In this document: positions 8,760 through 16,325 of the stretch, one piece after another
Layout: each line of letters starts with the position of its first letter
How positions within the stretch are numbered: the stretch's first letter is position 1
NCBI RefSeq assembly: GCF_017873815.1
Contig: NZ_JAGGKQ010000003.1
Location: 1 to 64,000 of the forward strand
Reading direction: 5' to 3'
From: Halorubrum alkaliphilum
GTDB taxonomy: Archaea > Halobacteriota > Halobacteria > Halobacteriales > Haloferacaceae
DNA length: 64,000 bases
The notes under the pieces: model-generated
Databases searched by the model: none
What the model was told of the DNA's origin: nothing
The model's input: the letters and a program-made list of their open reading frames with translations, nothing else
Position numbers and translations under genes: made by a program

Positions 8760-8996
8760 TTTATAAAAGGACGATGCGGTGGCGTTGCCGGTGCTACGCG
8801 CCGACAGGGCGAGAGCAAAGCGCTCGCTTGCAACCGGCGGCAAAGCCGCCGGTGACGAGGCTGGGGCTTTGGAGGTCGTCACCGTCGATCTCTACTCTCC
8901 TACTTATAAACGAACCATCCGGGATCTGGACGCATCCGGTACCGCATCAACCACTTATAAGTAGCCGCCAGCAACGCCACCCGCTCGCTTATAAAA
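8760..8996. repeat. modular hairpin/TATA repeat, copy B
   Basis: Modules: TTTATAAAA at 8760-8768, a near-palindrome around 8809-8827, a perfect hairpin ACCGGCGGC-AAA-GCCGCCGGT at 8833-8853, GACGAGGCTGGGG with CTGGGGCTTTGGAGG (8861-8875), CTTATAAAC near 8903, TCAACCACTTATAAG at 8947-8961 and CTTATAAAAA at 8988-8997. Compare copy A at 120-318: in A the hairpin follows the GGGGCTTTGGAGG box, in B it precedes it. No transposase, no terminal inverted repeats and no target duplication are seen. Confidence 0.6.
8833..8853. repeat. perfect 9-bp stem hairpin in copy B
   Basis: ACCGGCGGC, a three-base AAA loop and GCCGCCGGT form a perfect stem. The related hairpin in copy A (243-263) has one mismatch and a GAA loop. 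Confidence 0.75.
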
Positions 8997-9131
8997 AGCA
9001 TCGTCTCAGTATACTCGATACACTCCCGTTATCGGTCGAGAGACGGTTTCGATACGGAGTCGCATGGATCCGAGACGTGTCCGAGGCGCAGGCTTCGACG
9101 TGGTGTTCCGCCGCGTTGACCCCGAGGCGGT

Positions 9132-9392
9132 TTATCGGTTCTTCTTCGCGATCTCCAGCGAGATGAAGAAGCCGAAGTACGCGGGGATCCCGGTGAGCAT
9201 GAACATATAGTACGCCCACGTCGGCGCGTTGACGAAGACGAGATCGAAGAGCAACGAGACAAGCGCCACCCACGCCACCGCGAACACGAGGTCGTGGAAC
9301 ATCCCGGTTCGGTTCTCCGAGACGTGCGAGCGAACCCGATCGGCGATGCTCGGGTCGGGATCGGTCTCCTCCGGCGGGTTCGTGTCCGTCAT
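9132..9392 (-). CDS. small two-helix membrane protein, unknown
   Basis: An 86-residue protein with a polar acidic N-terminus of about 35 residues and two membrane helices (roughly residues 38-55 and 61-80), ending in a basic EIAKKNR tail. I do not recognise a named family. The ATG at 9392 is preferred to one at 9410 because the shorter product begins directly with the polar MTDTNPPEE stretch. It is the last minus-strand gene of the acetate locus, about 140 bases beyond the stress-protein gene, so co-transcription is possible but not shown. Confidence 0.7.
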   Translation of the reverse strand: MTDTNPPEETDPDPSIADRVRSHVSENRTGMFHDLVFAVAWVALVSLLFDLVFVNAPTWAYYMFMLTGIPAYFGFFISLEIAKKNR

Positions 9393-9535
9393 GGGTGTGT
9401 GTCGTCGCACTCGCAGGTCGGTCTTTCGGGATCGGTCCTTCGGAAGCGTTCGGTCGTCGGGTCGAAGCGTTCGGTCGTCAGTTTGGAAGCGGGCAGTCGT
9501 CGGTTCGAAGCGGGTCGTGGAGTTGGGTGGACCGC

Positions 9536-9997
9536 TTACCGTCCCTCGACGTAGTCGACGACGAAGACGGGGACGTGCGTCGACCGCAGGGTCCGTTCGG
9601 TGACGCTGCCCAGCAGCGCACGGCGGACGCCGGAGCGGCCATGGCTCCCCATCACGATCAGGTCGATGTCGTTGTTTCGGGCGTAGTCCGCGATCACGTC
9701 GTGCGGTTGGCCGCCGGCGTGGCGCTCGACGAAGTCGAGGCCGGCCGCCTCGGCCCGCTCACGGACGAAGCCGGTCGCCTCCTTGGCGTCGTCGGCGAGT
9801 TCGGTCATCTCGCCGAATTTGCCCTGCCGGATCCTGTCCACTTGCTCGGTGCCGAGGCTGTACGCGACCATGTCCGTGTCGGCCACGAACAGCGCGTGGA
9901 CCTCCGCGTCGTACTTCTCCGCGAGATCGATCGCGTGTTCGACCGCGTTGTTCGCCACCTCGCTTCCATCGGTCGGGATGAGTATTTTGTCGTACAT
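9536..9997 (-). CDS. universal stress protein, UspA family
   Basis: A 153-residue single Usp domain beginning MYDKILIPTDGSE, with the ATP-binding signature GSHGRSGVRRALLGSVTE (G-x2-G-x9-G-S/T) near residues 121-138. Such proteins bind ATP and dimerise; their targets are usually neighbours in the genome. Only three bases separate it from the stop of the sodium/solute symporter gene, so it is almost certainly co-transcribed with that transporter. Usp genes linked to DUF4212/SSS transporters are common in halophiles, which suggests a role in modulating the carrier. Confidence 0.93.
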   Translation of the reverse strand: MYDKILIPTDGSEVANNAVEHAIDLAEKYDAEVHALFVADTDMVAYSLGTEQVDRIRQGKFGEMTELADDAKEATGFVRERAEAAGLDFVERHAGGQPHDVIADYARNNDIDLIVMGSHGRSGVRRALLGSVTERTLRSTHVPVFVVDYVEGR

Positions 9998-10000
9998 TGG

Positions 10001-11704
10001 TCAGTCGTCCGCGGGAGCGTCGTCTACCTTCTCGGAGACGACCTGTGCGGCCGTCTTGTCCTTCGGCATCGGATCGGGGCTGTGACACTGTCGGACCATC
10101 CGTTTGGTCCGCAGCGGCGGTTCGTCGGTGACGTACGAGACGAAGATTGTGATGGCGAAGACGAGCGGCACGCCGATCAGCCCGGAGCCGACGGCCGGCA
10201 TCCACGTCGCCAAGAACTCGATCCCGAAGCCGGCACCGCCGTCAACGAGGCCGAACTGTCCCTCGTTGAGCATCGGGATGAACCAGATGACGATACCGCT
10301 CGTCATCCCGGCGAGCGCGCCGGGGCGGTTCGTGTTCTCCCACCAGAGTCCGAGGAAGAACATCGGGAACAACACGATCGCGGCCAGCGAGAACGCGAAG
10401 GAGACCAGCGCGGCGATGGGTGCCTGCGGGTCCAGCGCGAAGAGGATCGTCAGGAGCCCGATGCCGATGATGCTCAGCCGACCGACGAGCACCTGCTGGC
10501 GCTGGGTCGCGTCCTCGTTGATGATGTTCGCGTAGATGTCGTGGGAGATGGCCGACGAGGCGGCGATAAAGAGGCCGGATGTCGTTGCGACGGCGGCCGC
10601 GATCCCGCCGGCAGCGACGAACCCGACGAGCCACGTCGGCAGATTCGCCAGCTGTGCGGCGAGGACGACGATGACGTCGGCCGCGGCGTCGCTCATTCCC
10701 GGATCACCGTACGTCGGACCGAACTGGGAGTTGGTGTACAGATCCGTCCCGAACGCCGCGAATGCGGGCGCGGAGAGGTAGAGCACGGCGATGAAGAACA
10801 AGCCCCACGTACAGGACCAGCGGGCGGTCCGCTCGTTCTCGACGGTATAGAACCGGACGAGTACGTGCGGCAGCCCGCACGTACCGAACGCGAGGCTGAA
10901 GCAGGTCGCGATCCAGAGGTAGTAGCTCCCGCCCGCGAACGGATCGGAGAACTCGGCGCTCAGCTCGCTTATCAACATCCCGTACTCGATCTGCGGGAGG
11001 ATCGTCGAGTAGCCGGCGGTCCATCCGGTAGCCAGCAGGCCGATCAGGAACGCGCCGATGAGGATGACGTACTGGAGCGCCATGTTCTTGGTCGCGCCCA
11101 GCATTCCGGAGAGGGTAAGATACGCGATGGTGACCAGCATGAACAGCACCATCATCGCCTGATACGCGCTGAGCCCGGGGATCGCGATCACGTTGTTGAT
11201 GTCGCCGAGGACGTACATTCCGACGAGCCCCATCCCGCGCGCCTGTCCGAGCGCGTAGACGAAGCCGATCAGGAACGTCGTGATCGCCGCAAGTGCGCGG
11301 GCCGTATCGGAGTTGAACCGGTCGCCGACGAAGTCCGGCGCGGTGTACTTCCCGAACCGGCGCATCTGTGCGGCCATGAAAATAAGCAGGACGAAGTAGC
11401 CGGTCGTCCAGCCGACGACGTACGCTAGGCCGTACACGCCCGAGAGCGCGATGAGGGCGGCCATGCCGAGATACGACGCCGCGGACATCCAGTTCGCGCC
11501 GATCGCCATCCCGTTCTCGATGTTTCCGATCGAGCGGCCGGCGACCCACATGTCGTCGGTGTCGGCGACCTTGAACGCGAACCCGACCGCGAGGAACAGC
11601 GCCATCATCGAAATGACGATGACCGCCGGAACGAGTTTGAACCCGATCTCGAGTCCCTCGGGGAGGAGATCGCCTGCCTGTAGGAGGAGTGACGACGGGA
11701 TCAC
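10001..11704 (-). CDS. sodium:solute symporter (acetate/short-carboxylate type)
   Basis: A 567-residue SSS-family carrier with about thirteen membrane helices. It reads like the ActP/PutP group: SIGNIENGMAIGANWMSAASYLGM near the start, AGGIAAAVATTSGLFIAASSAISHDIY in the middle (sodium-site serines) and WWENTNRPGALAGM near the end. It should import acetate, propionate or a similar anion with sodium. The start is a GTG at 11704 that overlaps the stop of the DUF4212 small-subunit gene in a GTGA four-base overlap, indicating translational coupling of the two subunits. Neighbouring acetyl-CoA synthetases support acetate as substrate. Confidence 0.92.
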   Translation of the reverse strand: MIPSSLLLQAGDLLPEGLEIGFKLVPAVIVISMMALFLAVGFAFKVADTDDMWVAGRSIGNIENGMAIGANWMSAASYLGMAALIALSGVYGLAYVVGWTTGYFVLLIFMAAQMRRFGKYTAPDFVGDRFNSDTARALAAITTFLIGFVYALGQARGMGLVGMYVLGDINNVIAIPGLSAYQAMMVLFMLVTIAYLTLSGMLGATKNMALQYVILIGAFLIGLLATGWTAGYSTILPQIEYGMLISELSAEFSDPFAGGSYYLWIATCFSLAFGTCGLPHVLVRFYTVENERTARWSCTWGLFFIAVLYLSAPAFAAFGTDLYTNSQFGPTYGDPGMSDAAADVIVVLAAQLANLPTWLVGFVAAGGIAAAVATTSGLFIAASSAISHDIYANIINEDATQRQQVLVGRLSIIGIGLLTILFALDPQAPIAALVSFAFSLAAIVLFPMFFLGLWWENTNRPGALAGMTSGIVIWFIPMLNEGQFGLVDGGAGFGIEFLATWMPAVGSGLIGVPLVFAITIFVSYVTDEPPLRTKRMVRQCHSPDPMPKDKTAAQVVSEKVDDAPADD

Positions 11705-12180
11705 CCCTCGACACCTCCATCGGCCGCCGCGGTACTCTCGGCGTCGGCGTCTGCCGCAAGCGCCTCGTTGTCGACCTGTTCGATCCCGTACTTCTCGTCG
11801 ATGGCGTCACGCTTCTTTGCGTACCACACGGAGAGGAGCAGCGCGGCACCCGGTGCGCCGATCGCTATCGCGAAGTAATGGAACGGGAACCCGATGATCG
11901 GCATCGCCGTCGTCATCAGATCGGGGGCGATCCGCGTGGCGGTGATCGGGCCGAACGTGGTGACCACCCAGATCGCGAACCCGATCCAGATCACCCGGAG
12001 GTGGTCCTTCATGAACGGCGTCGCCGGGTCCAAGAGGTTGATCTCCACTTCGAGGTAATCCATCTCCTGTTCTCGCTGGACGTCGCTGGTTCCGCCGTCG
12101 GCTCTAAGCGATGCGTCCTCGGGATGATCCCCGGTGTGCTGGTCTCCCGCGGCGGCTGAATGTGTGTCGTTATCTGGCAT
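11701..12180 (-). CDS. DUF4212 small subunit of sodium/solute symporter
   Basis: About 159 residues. The N-terminal 50 residues are acidic and disordered; the conserved DUF4212 part has two membrane helices (VIWIGFAIWVVTTFG and FHYFAIAIGAPGAALLLSVWYA) joined by a short loop and closed by KKRDAIDEKYGIE. This family always accompanies an SSS carrier and is regarded as its small subunit. The ATG at 12180 is chosen over one at 12234 because the extra residues are basic and unlike the acidic family. It overlaps the carrier gene by four bases and follows acsA by about 90 bases. Confidence 0.92.
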   Translation of the reverse strand: MPDNDTHSAAAGDQHTGDHPEDASLRADGGTSDVQREQEMDYLEVEINLLDPATPFMKDHLRVIWIGFAIWVVTTFGPITATRIAPDLMTTAMPIIGFPFHYFAIAIGAPGAALLLSVWYAKKRDAIDEKYGIEQVDNEALAADADAESTAAADGGVEG

Positions 12181-12267
12181 GGATTGCGTGTGTCGTCTCG
12201 GTTCTGTGGCGTTCGATCGGCTCTCTCGCGACAACGATACGACGGAGTCGCCCCCGCGTGCTGCCCG

Positions 12268-14259
12268 CTACTCCTCGACCTGTTTCTGAATGTCGTCGAC
12301 GATATCGGGGTTACGGAGCGTGCTTGTGTTCCCGATCTCCTCGCCGTCGGCGATGTTCTCCAGCAGCCGGCGCATGATCTTTCCGGAGCGGGTCTTCGGA
12401 AGGTCGGGGGTAAACACGACCTGCTCCGGTCGGGCGATCGGGCCGATGGCGTCCTCGACCCCCGCGACGACGCGGTCGCGCAGTTCGTCGGTCCCCTCGT
12501 AGCCGTCCTCGGTGATCACGTACGCGTAGACGGCCTCGCCCTTGATATCGTGGTTGCCGCCGACGACCGCGGCCTCGGCGACACCCTCGACGCCGACGAT
12601 GGCAGATTCGATCTCCATCGTCCCGAGCCGGTGACCCGACACGTTGATCACGTCGTCGACGCGGCCGAGCACGGTGATGTAGCCGTCGGCGTCGATCTTC
12701 GCGCCGTCCTCCGGGAAGTACACCCAGTCGTCGGGGTCGTCGCTGTCGACGTCGGAGTACTCCGCCCAGTACTCGTTGATGTATCGCTCGTCGTTGTTGT
12801 ACAGCGTCCGCAACATCCCCGGCCACGGCTTCTCGACGGTGAGATAGCCGGCCTGCCCGGGTTCGATCTCCTCGCCCATCGTGTCGACGATCCGAACGTC
12901 GAGCCCCGGTAGCGGTGGCCCCGCCGACCCGGGTTTCATGTCGCTGACTCCCGGGAGCGTGGTGATCATCATCCCACCGGTCTCCGTCTGCCACCACGTG
13001 TCGACGACGGGACAGTCCTCGCCGCCGACGTGTTTGTAGTACCACTTCCAGGCGCGCGGGTTGATCGGCTCCCCGACCGTTCCCAGCAGCCGCAACGAGG
13101 AGAGGTCGTGGGCGTCGGGGTACTCCGTCCCCCACTTCATGAACGCGCGGATCGCGGTGGGCGCGGTGTACAACTGGGTCGCGTCGTACTCGTCGACGAT
13201 CTCCCAGAGGCGGTCGCGCTCGGGGTAATCGGGCGTTCCCTCGTACATCATCGTCGTCGTCCCGAGCGCGAGCGGGCCGTAGACGATGTAGGAGTGACCG
13301 GTGATCCAGCCGATGTCGGCCGCACAGAAGTACGTGTCACCCGGCTTGATATCGAGGACCGCCTGCGAGGTCCACGAAACCCACGAGAGGTAGCCGCCCG
13401 TCGTGTGTTTCACGCCCTTCGGCTTGCCCGTCGTCCCCGAGGTGTACATCAGGAAGAGCATGTCCTCGGCGTCACGGACGACGGGATCGACCTCGGCACC
13501 GGCCTGTGCTTCGACGAGGTCATCGTAATCGAGTTGGTCGTCGGTCAGGTCGTGCCCGAAGTTGTCCCCGTTCGGGCCGAGTCGGTCGACGACGACCGTC
13601 GTGGTGCCGTGGTCGACACCGGCCAGCCCCTCGTTCGCCTTGTCGAGGTGGTCGAGTGGGTCTCCGCGGCGGTAGTAGCCGTCGCAGGTGACGAGATACT
13701 CCGAGTCGGCGGCGTTCATTCGGGTCGCGAGCGCGTCCGCGGAGAACCCGGCGAACACGACGCTGTGGGGCGCGCCGATCCGGGCACACGCCAGCATCGC
13801 GATCGGGAGCTCCGGGATCATCGGCATGTACAGCGTTACCACGTCGTCGGCCTCGACGCCCCGTTCGCGGAGCGCGGCGGCGAACTCGTTCACCTCGCGG
13901 TGGAGCTCCTCGTAGGTGTACGTCCGGTTCGCCTCGTCGACCGGTTCGCCGACCCACTCGATCGCGGCCTCGTCGCCCCGCTCGTCGAGGTGTCGGTCGA
14001 GGCAGTTCGCGGAGGCGTTCAGCTCACCGCCGGTGAACCACTCGTAGAAGGGCGGATTCGAGTCGTCGAGCACCTGATCGTAGTCGGTCTCCCAGTCGAG
14101 CAGGTCGGCCGCACCCTCCCAGCAGGCCGGCCAGTTCTCCTCGAACTCCTCGTAAATGTCGGGATCGGTCACGTTCGCGCCGGATACGAACGATTCCGGC
14201 GGTTCGAACACCTCCTGTTCGGCGAGCCGCGCTTCCAGTTGGCCGTCTTCCTCCGTCAT
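12268..14259 (-). CDS. acsA: acetyl-CoA synthetase, AMP-forming (copy 1)
   Basis: A 663-residue ANL-superfamily enzyme that converts acetate, ATP and CoA to acetyl-CoA, AMP and PPi. Diagnostic blocks are all present: YTSGTTGKPKGV (P-loop), WWQTETGG, the GxDD-type DVINVSGHRLGT hinge and TRSGKIMRRLL with the lysine that acylating enzymes regulate. Full family length. A TATA-like GTTTATG lies 31-37 bases before the ATG. It heads a minus-strand run with the DUF4212/SSS transporter downstream, so uptake and activation of acetate are probably one unit. A paralogue, closely similar along its whole length, lies at 16326-18287. Confidence 0.96.
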   Translation of the reverse strand: MTEEDGQLEARLAEQEVFEPPESFVSGANVTDPDIYEEFEENWPACWEGAADLLDWETDYDQVLDDSNPPFYEWFTGGELNASANCLDRHLDERGDEAAIEWVGEPVDEANRTYTYEELHREVNEFAAALRERGVEADDVVTLYMPMIPELPIAMLACARIGAPHSVVFAGFSADALATRMNAADSEYLVTCDGYYRRGDPLDHLDKANEGLAGVDHGTTTVVVDRLGPNGDNFGHDLTDDQLDYDDLVEAQAGAEVDPVVRDAEDMLFLMYTSGTTGKPKGVKHTTGGYLSWVSWTSQAVLDIKPGDTYFCAADIGWITGHSYIVYGPLALGTTTMMYEGTPDYPERDRLWEIVDEYDATQLYTAPTAIRAFMKWGTEYPDAHDLSSLRLLGTVGEPINPRAWKWYYKHVGGEDCPVVDTWWQTETGGMMITTLPGVSDMKPGSAGPPLPGLDVRIVDTMGEEIEPGQAGYLTVEKPWPGMLRTLYNNDERYINEYWAEYSDVDSDDPDDWVYFPEDGAKIDADGYITVLGRVDDVINVSGHRLGTMEIESAIVGVEGVAEAAVVGGNHDIKGEAVYAYVITEDGYEGTDELRDRVVAGVEDAIGPIARPEQVVFTPDLPKTRSGKIMRRLLENIADGEEIGNTSTLRNPDIVDDIQKQVEE

Positions 14260-14289
14260 GAGTACGGTCGTACACAGCGAACACCCCTA

Positions 14290-14296
14290 CATAAAC
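14290..14296 (-). promoter_or_regulatory. TATA-like element of acsA copy 1
   Basis: GTTTATG on the minus strand, 31-37 bases before the start codon at 14259, in an AT-rich upstream stretch that separates acsA from the Bat-type regulator gene. Confidence 0.45.
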
Positions 14297-14327
14297 AACC
14301 ACGCTAAATACGAAAAAATCGTGAAGG

Positions 14328-16196
14328 TTACTGTTCCCGGCCGTCCTCGAAGAGCGTCTCCAGTAGCGCCCGCTGTGCCTTCCGGAGGTGGTTGTGGAAC
14401 GTCGGCGAGGAGACATCCATCGCGTCGGCGACCTCCTCCGCGGTGCTCCCTCGCGGCCAGTCGAAGTAGCCGCTGTGATACGCCGCGGACAACGTCGCCC
14501 ACTGCCGATCGGTGAGTCGTTCGGTGACGCCCTCACGGAGCGTCGATTCGCTGTGTGGCGACCGCGTGACCGACTCCTTGCTCACCAGTCTGACGCCGGG
14601 ATACACCTCACGAAGGCCGTCGGCGATGGGTCCGACGTCGGTACCGTCCGGGAGGTCGGCGACGACTCGGACCTCGCCGCTCTCGGCGACAGCGTCCCTG
14701 ATGGTTGCGCCGTGTTCCGCGAGGGTCCGGACGAGCGAGCCGCCCGCGACCCGGATCGAGACCGTACAGCCCGCCTCGCGGGTCTCGATCACGCGTAGCT
14801 CCGAGACGCCGTGGGCCGCCTCGACTGCGTCCGCGAGCGCCTTCGGTCCGGCGTCAGACACGCGGAGGTAACACCGGGAACTCGACTCGGAGACCGTCAC
14901 CGCCGACTCCAACTCGATCCGGCAGCCGAGCGCGTCGCTCGCGCCCGCGAGAAACGCGTCCGTGTCGGCCGTGCGGAACTCGACCCGAGTGACCGCGTCC
15001 GAGTGTAACAGGTCCTGCCACCGACCCGCGGTGATCCCCCAGCCAAGACAGCGGCCGAGCACCGCGACCGCCCTGCGCTCCGCGGCGGTGACCGGTTCTG
15101 TCTCGTCGCGCCGGAGACACAACGCCCCGTAGGTCGCGTCGCGGTGACCGACGGGGACCGCGAGAACCGATCCGGTGGCCGACCGGTTGGTCTCCTCGCC
15201 GACGAAACCGTCCTCGCCGATCCGACCGACCGTCGGCTCTCTCTCCTCGATCGCGACTTGCCATGGTGCGCACTCCTCGTTCGGGACGGTCGAGAGCCCG
15301 GTGTGCTCCGGGCTCCCGTCGCCGGCCACCGCGACGACATCGACGTCGGCGTTGGTTCCGGACGTGGCCCCACGAACGACTCCGGCGGTCCGCCAACGCT
15401 CCCCCGCAGCCAGCCGTTCGACGACGGCCTCGAAGAGCGCCTCCCGGTCAGTAACCGCCGGGATGGCTGCGAACGCGTCGAGGAGGGGCTCCCAAGCGCC
15501 CCGCGGCGGGGATATCGGGTCATCCGTGTCGTCACGAGGGAGCACCGCGTCCCCGTCGTCCGTAACCTCGCCGTCTTCAGAGTCGACGACGGCCTCGACG
15601 ATCGCTTCGCCGTCGAGCGGGTCGAGATACGGGTCGAGCGCGTCCATGGACCCCCAGCCGCCCGTCTCCCGGACGACGTGTGCGTCGACGCCGCGGTCCA
15701 GCAGTCGCCGCGCGAACGTCCGACGGAGGTCCCGGGGCGTTATCGAGGACAACGCGGGATCGTTCGACAGCGTCGCCGCGCGGTCGGCAGTCTCGCTCAC
15801 CAACATCTGGACGCGCCGAGGCGAGACGTCGACGAACGGCTCCTCGCTCGCCACGCCGGCGCTGTCGGCGTATCGACGGAGTTCCGTCGAAACCGACGCC
15901 GGAACGAACGCTTCGCGGTCGACCGGCTCATGCTTCACGTCGTCGGGCTCCCCGTCCGCGTCGCTGCTCCCGTCCGCGTCGTCTTTGGCGCCGGACGCGG
16001 GGATCGAGAGGATCGCCGCCCCGGTGACACGCTCCGAGTCCCGGATGTCACACGGTCGTATTCGGGGTATCTCCGCTGTCCGAAGGCCGACCTCACCCGC
16101 GAGCCGGACCACGAGCGCGGACCGATACGTCTCGGCCGCGCTCACGAGGTCCTCGTATGCCGACTGCGGGATCGGATCGTCCATACGTTTCGTCAT
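14328..16196 (-). CDS. Bat-type HTH-10 regulator with tyrosine-recombinase-like N-terminus
   Basis: A 622-residue fusion. Residues about 10-215 resemble a tyrosine-recombinase catalytic domain: LAGEVGLRTAEIPRIRPCDI contains the first Arg, TPRDLRRTFARRLLDRG corresponds to the HxLRHTxA box with the His replaced by Arg, and GGWGSMDALDPYL matches the LGHxxxxTxxYxY end including a Tyr. Residues about 240-390 form a GAF domain, 400-545 the bacterio-opsin-activator (BAT) region, and 560-610 the HTH-10 winged helix (LTDRQWATLSAAYHSGYFDWPR, STAEEVADAMDVSSPTFHNHLRKAQR). It is probably a DNA-binding regulator, not an integrase. Its position between the two acetyl-CoA synthetase genes makes acetate metabolism its likely target. 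Confidence 0.9.
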   Translation of the reverse strand: MTKRMDDPIPQSAYEDLVSAAETYRSALVVRLAGEVGLRTAEIPRIRPCDIRDSERVTGAAILSIPASGAKDDADGSSDADGEPDDVKHEPVDREAFVPASVSTELRRYADSAGVASEEPFVDVSPRRVQMLVSETADRAATLSNDPALSSITPRDLRRTFARRLLDRGVDAHVVRETGGWGSMDALDPYLDPLDGEAIVEAVVDSEDGEVTDDGDAVLPRDDTDDPISPPRGAWEPLLDAFAAIPAVTDREALFEAVVERLAAGERWRTAGVVRGATSGTNADVDVVAVAGDGSPEHTGLSTVPNEECAPWQVAIEEREPTVGRIGEDGFVGEETNRSATGSVLAVPVGHRDATYGALCLRRDETEPVTAAERRAVAVLGRCLGWGITAGRWQDLLHSDAVTRVEFRTADTDAFLAGASDALGCRIELESAVTVSESSSRCYLRVSDAGPKALADAVEAAHGVSELRVIETREAGCTVSIRVAGGSLVRTLAEHGATIRDAVAESGEVRVVADLPDGTDVGPIADGLREVYPGVRLVSKESVTRSPHSESTLREGVTERLTDRQWATLSAAYHSGYFDWPRGSTAEEVADAMDVSSPTFHNHLRKAQRALLETLFEDGREQ

Positions 16197-16325
16197 AAAG
16201 CGGATGCGCGAAACAAGAACGTTGCGACTCTCGAACCATGGGTGCGTCTTCTGTTGTTTCTCTCGTGGGCCGTCCGGCGGATCACTGCTGACGTTCGTTT
16301 CGTGGATCGTGTCTGATCCGAAACG

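Larger units (their letters stand above)
8652..9131. other. gene-free region with modular repeats
   Basis: This 480-base gap lies between the convergent MATE gene and the small membrane protein gene. It contains copy B of the modular hairpin/TATA repeat (8760-8996) with four TTATAA boxes. Reading frames that cross it are not similar to anything I recognise and are interrupted differently in copy A, so I call no gene. Confidence 0.6.

Noticed and set aside
9395-11428. Long open frame opposite the Usp and symporter genes
   Set aside because: Antisense shadow of genes with clear family motifs; composition is Arg/Asp/Glu-rich and lacks any domain.
14328-16196. Integrase gene marking a provirus or integrative element
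   Set aside because: The recombinase-like part lacks the box-II His and is fused to GAF-BAT-HTH domains; no viral genes or attachment sites flank it.
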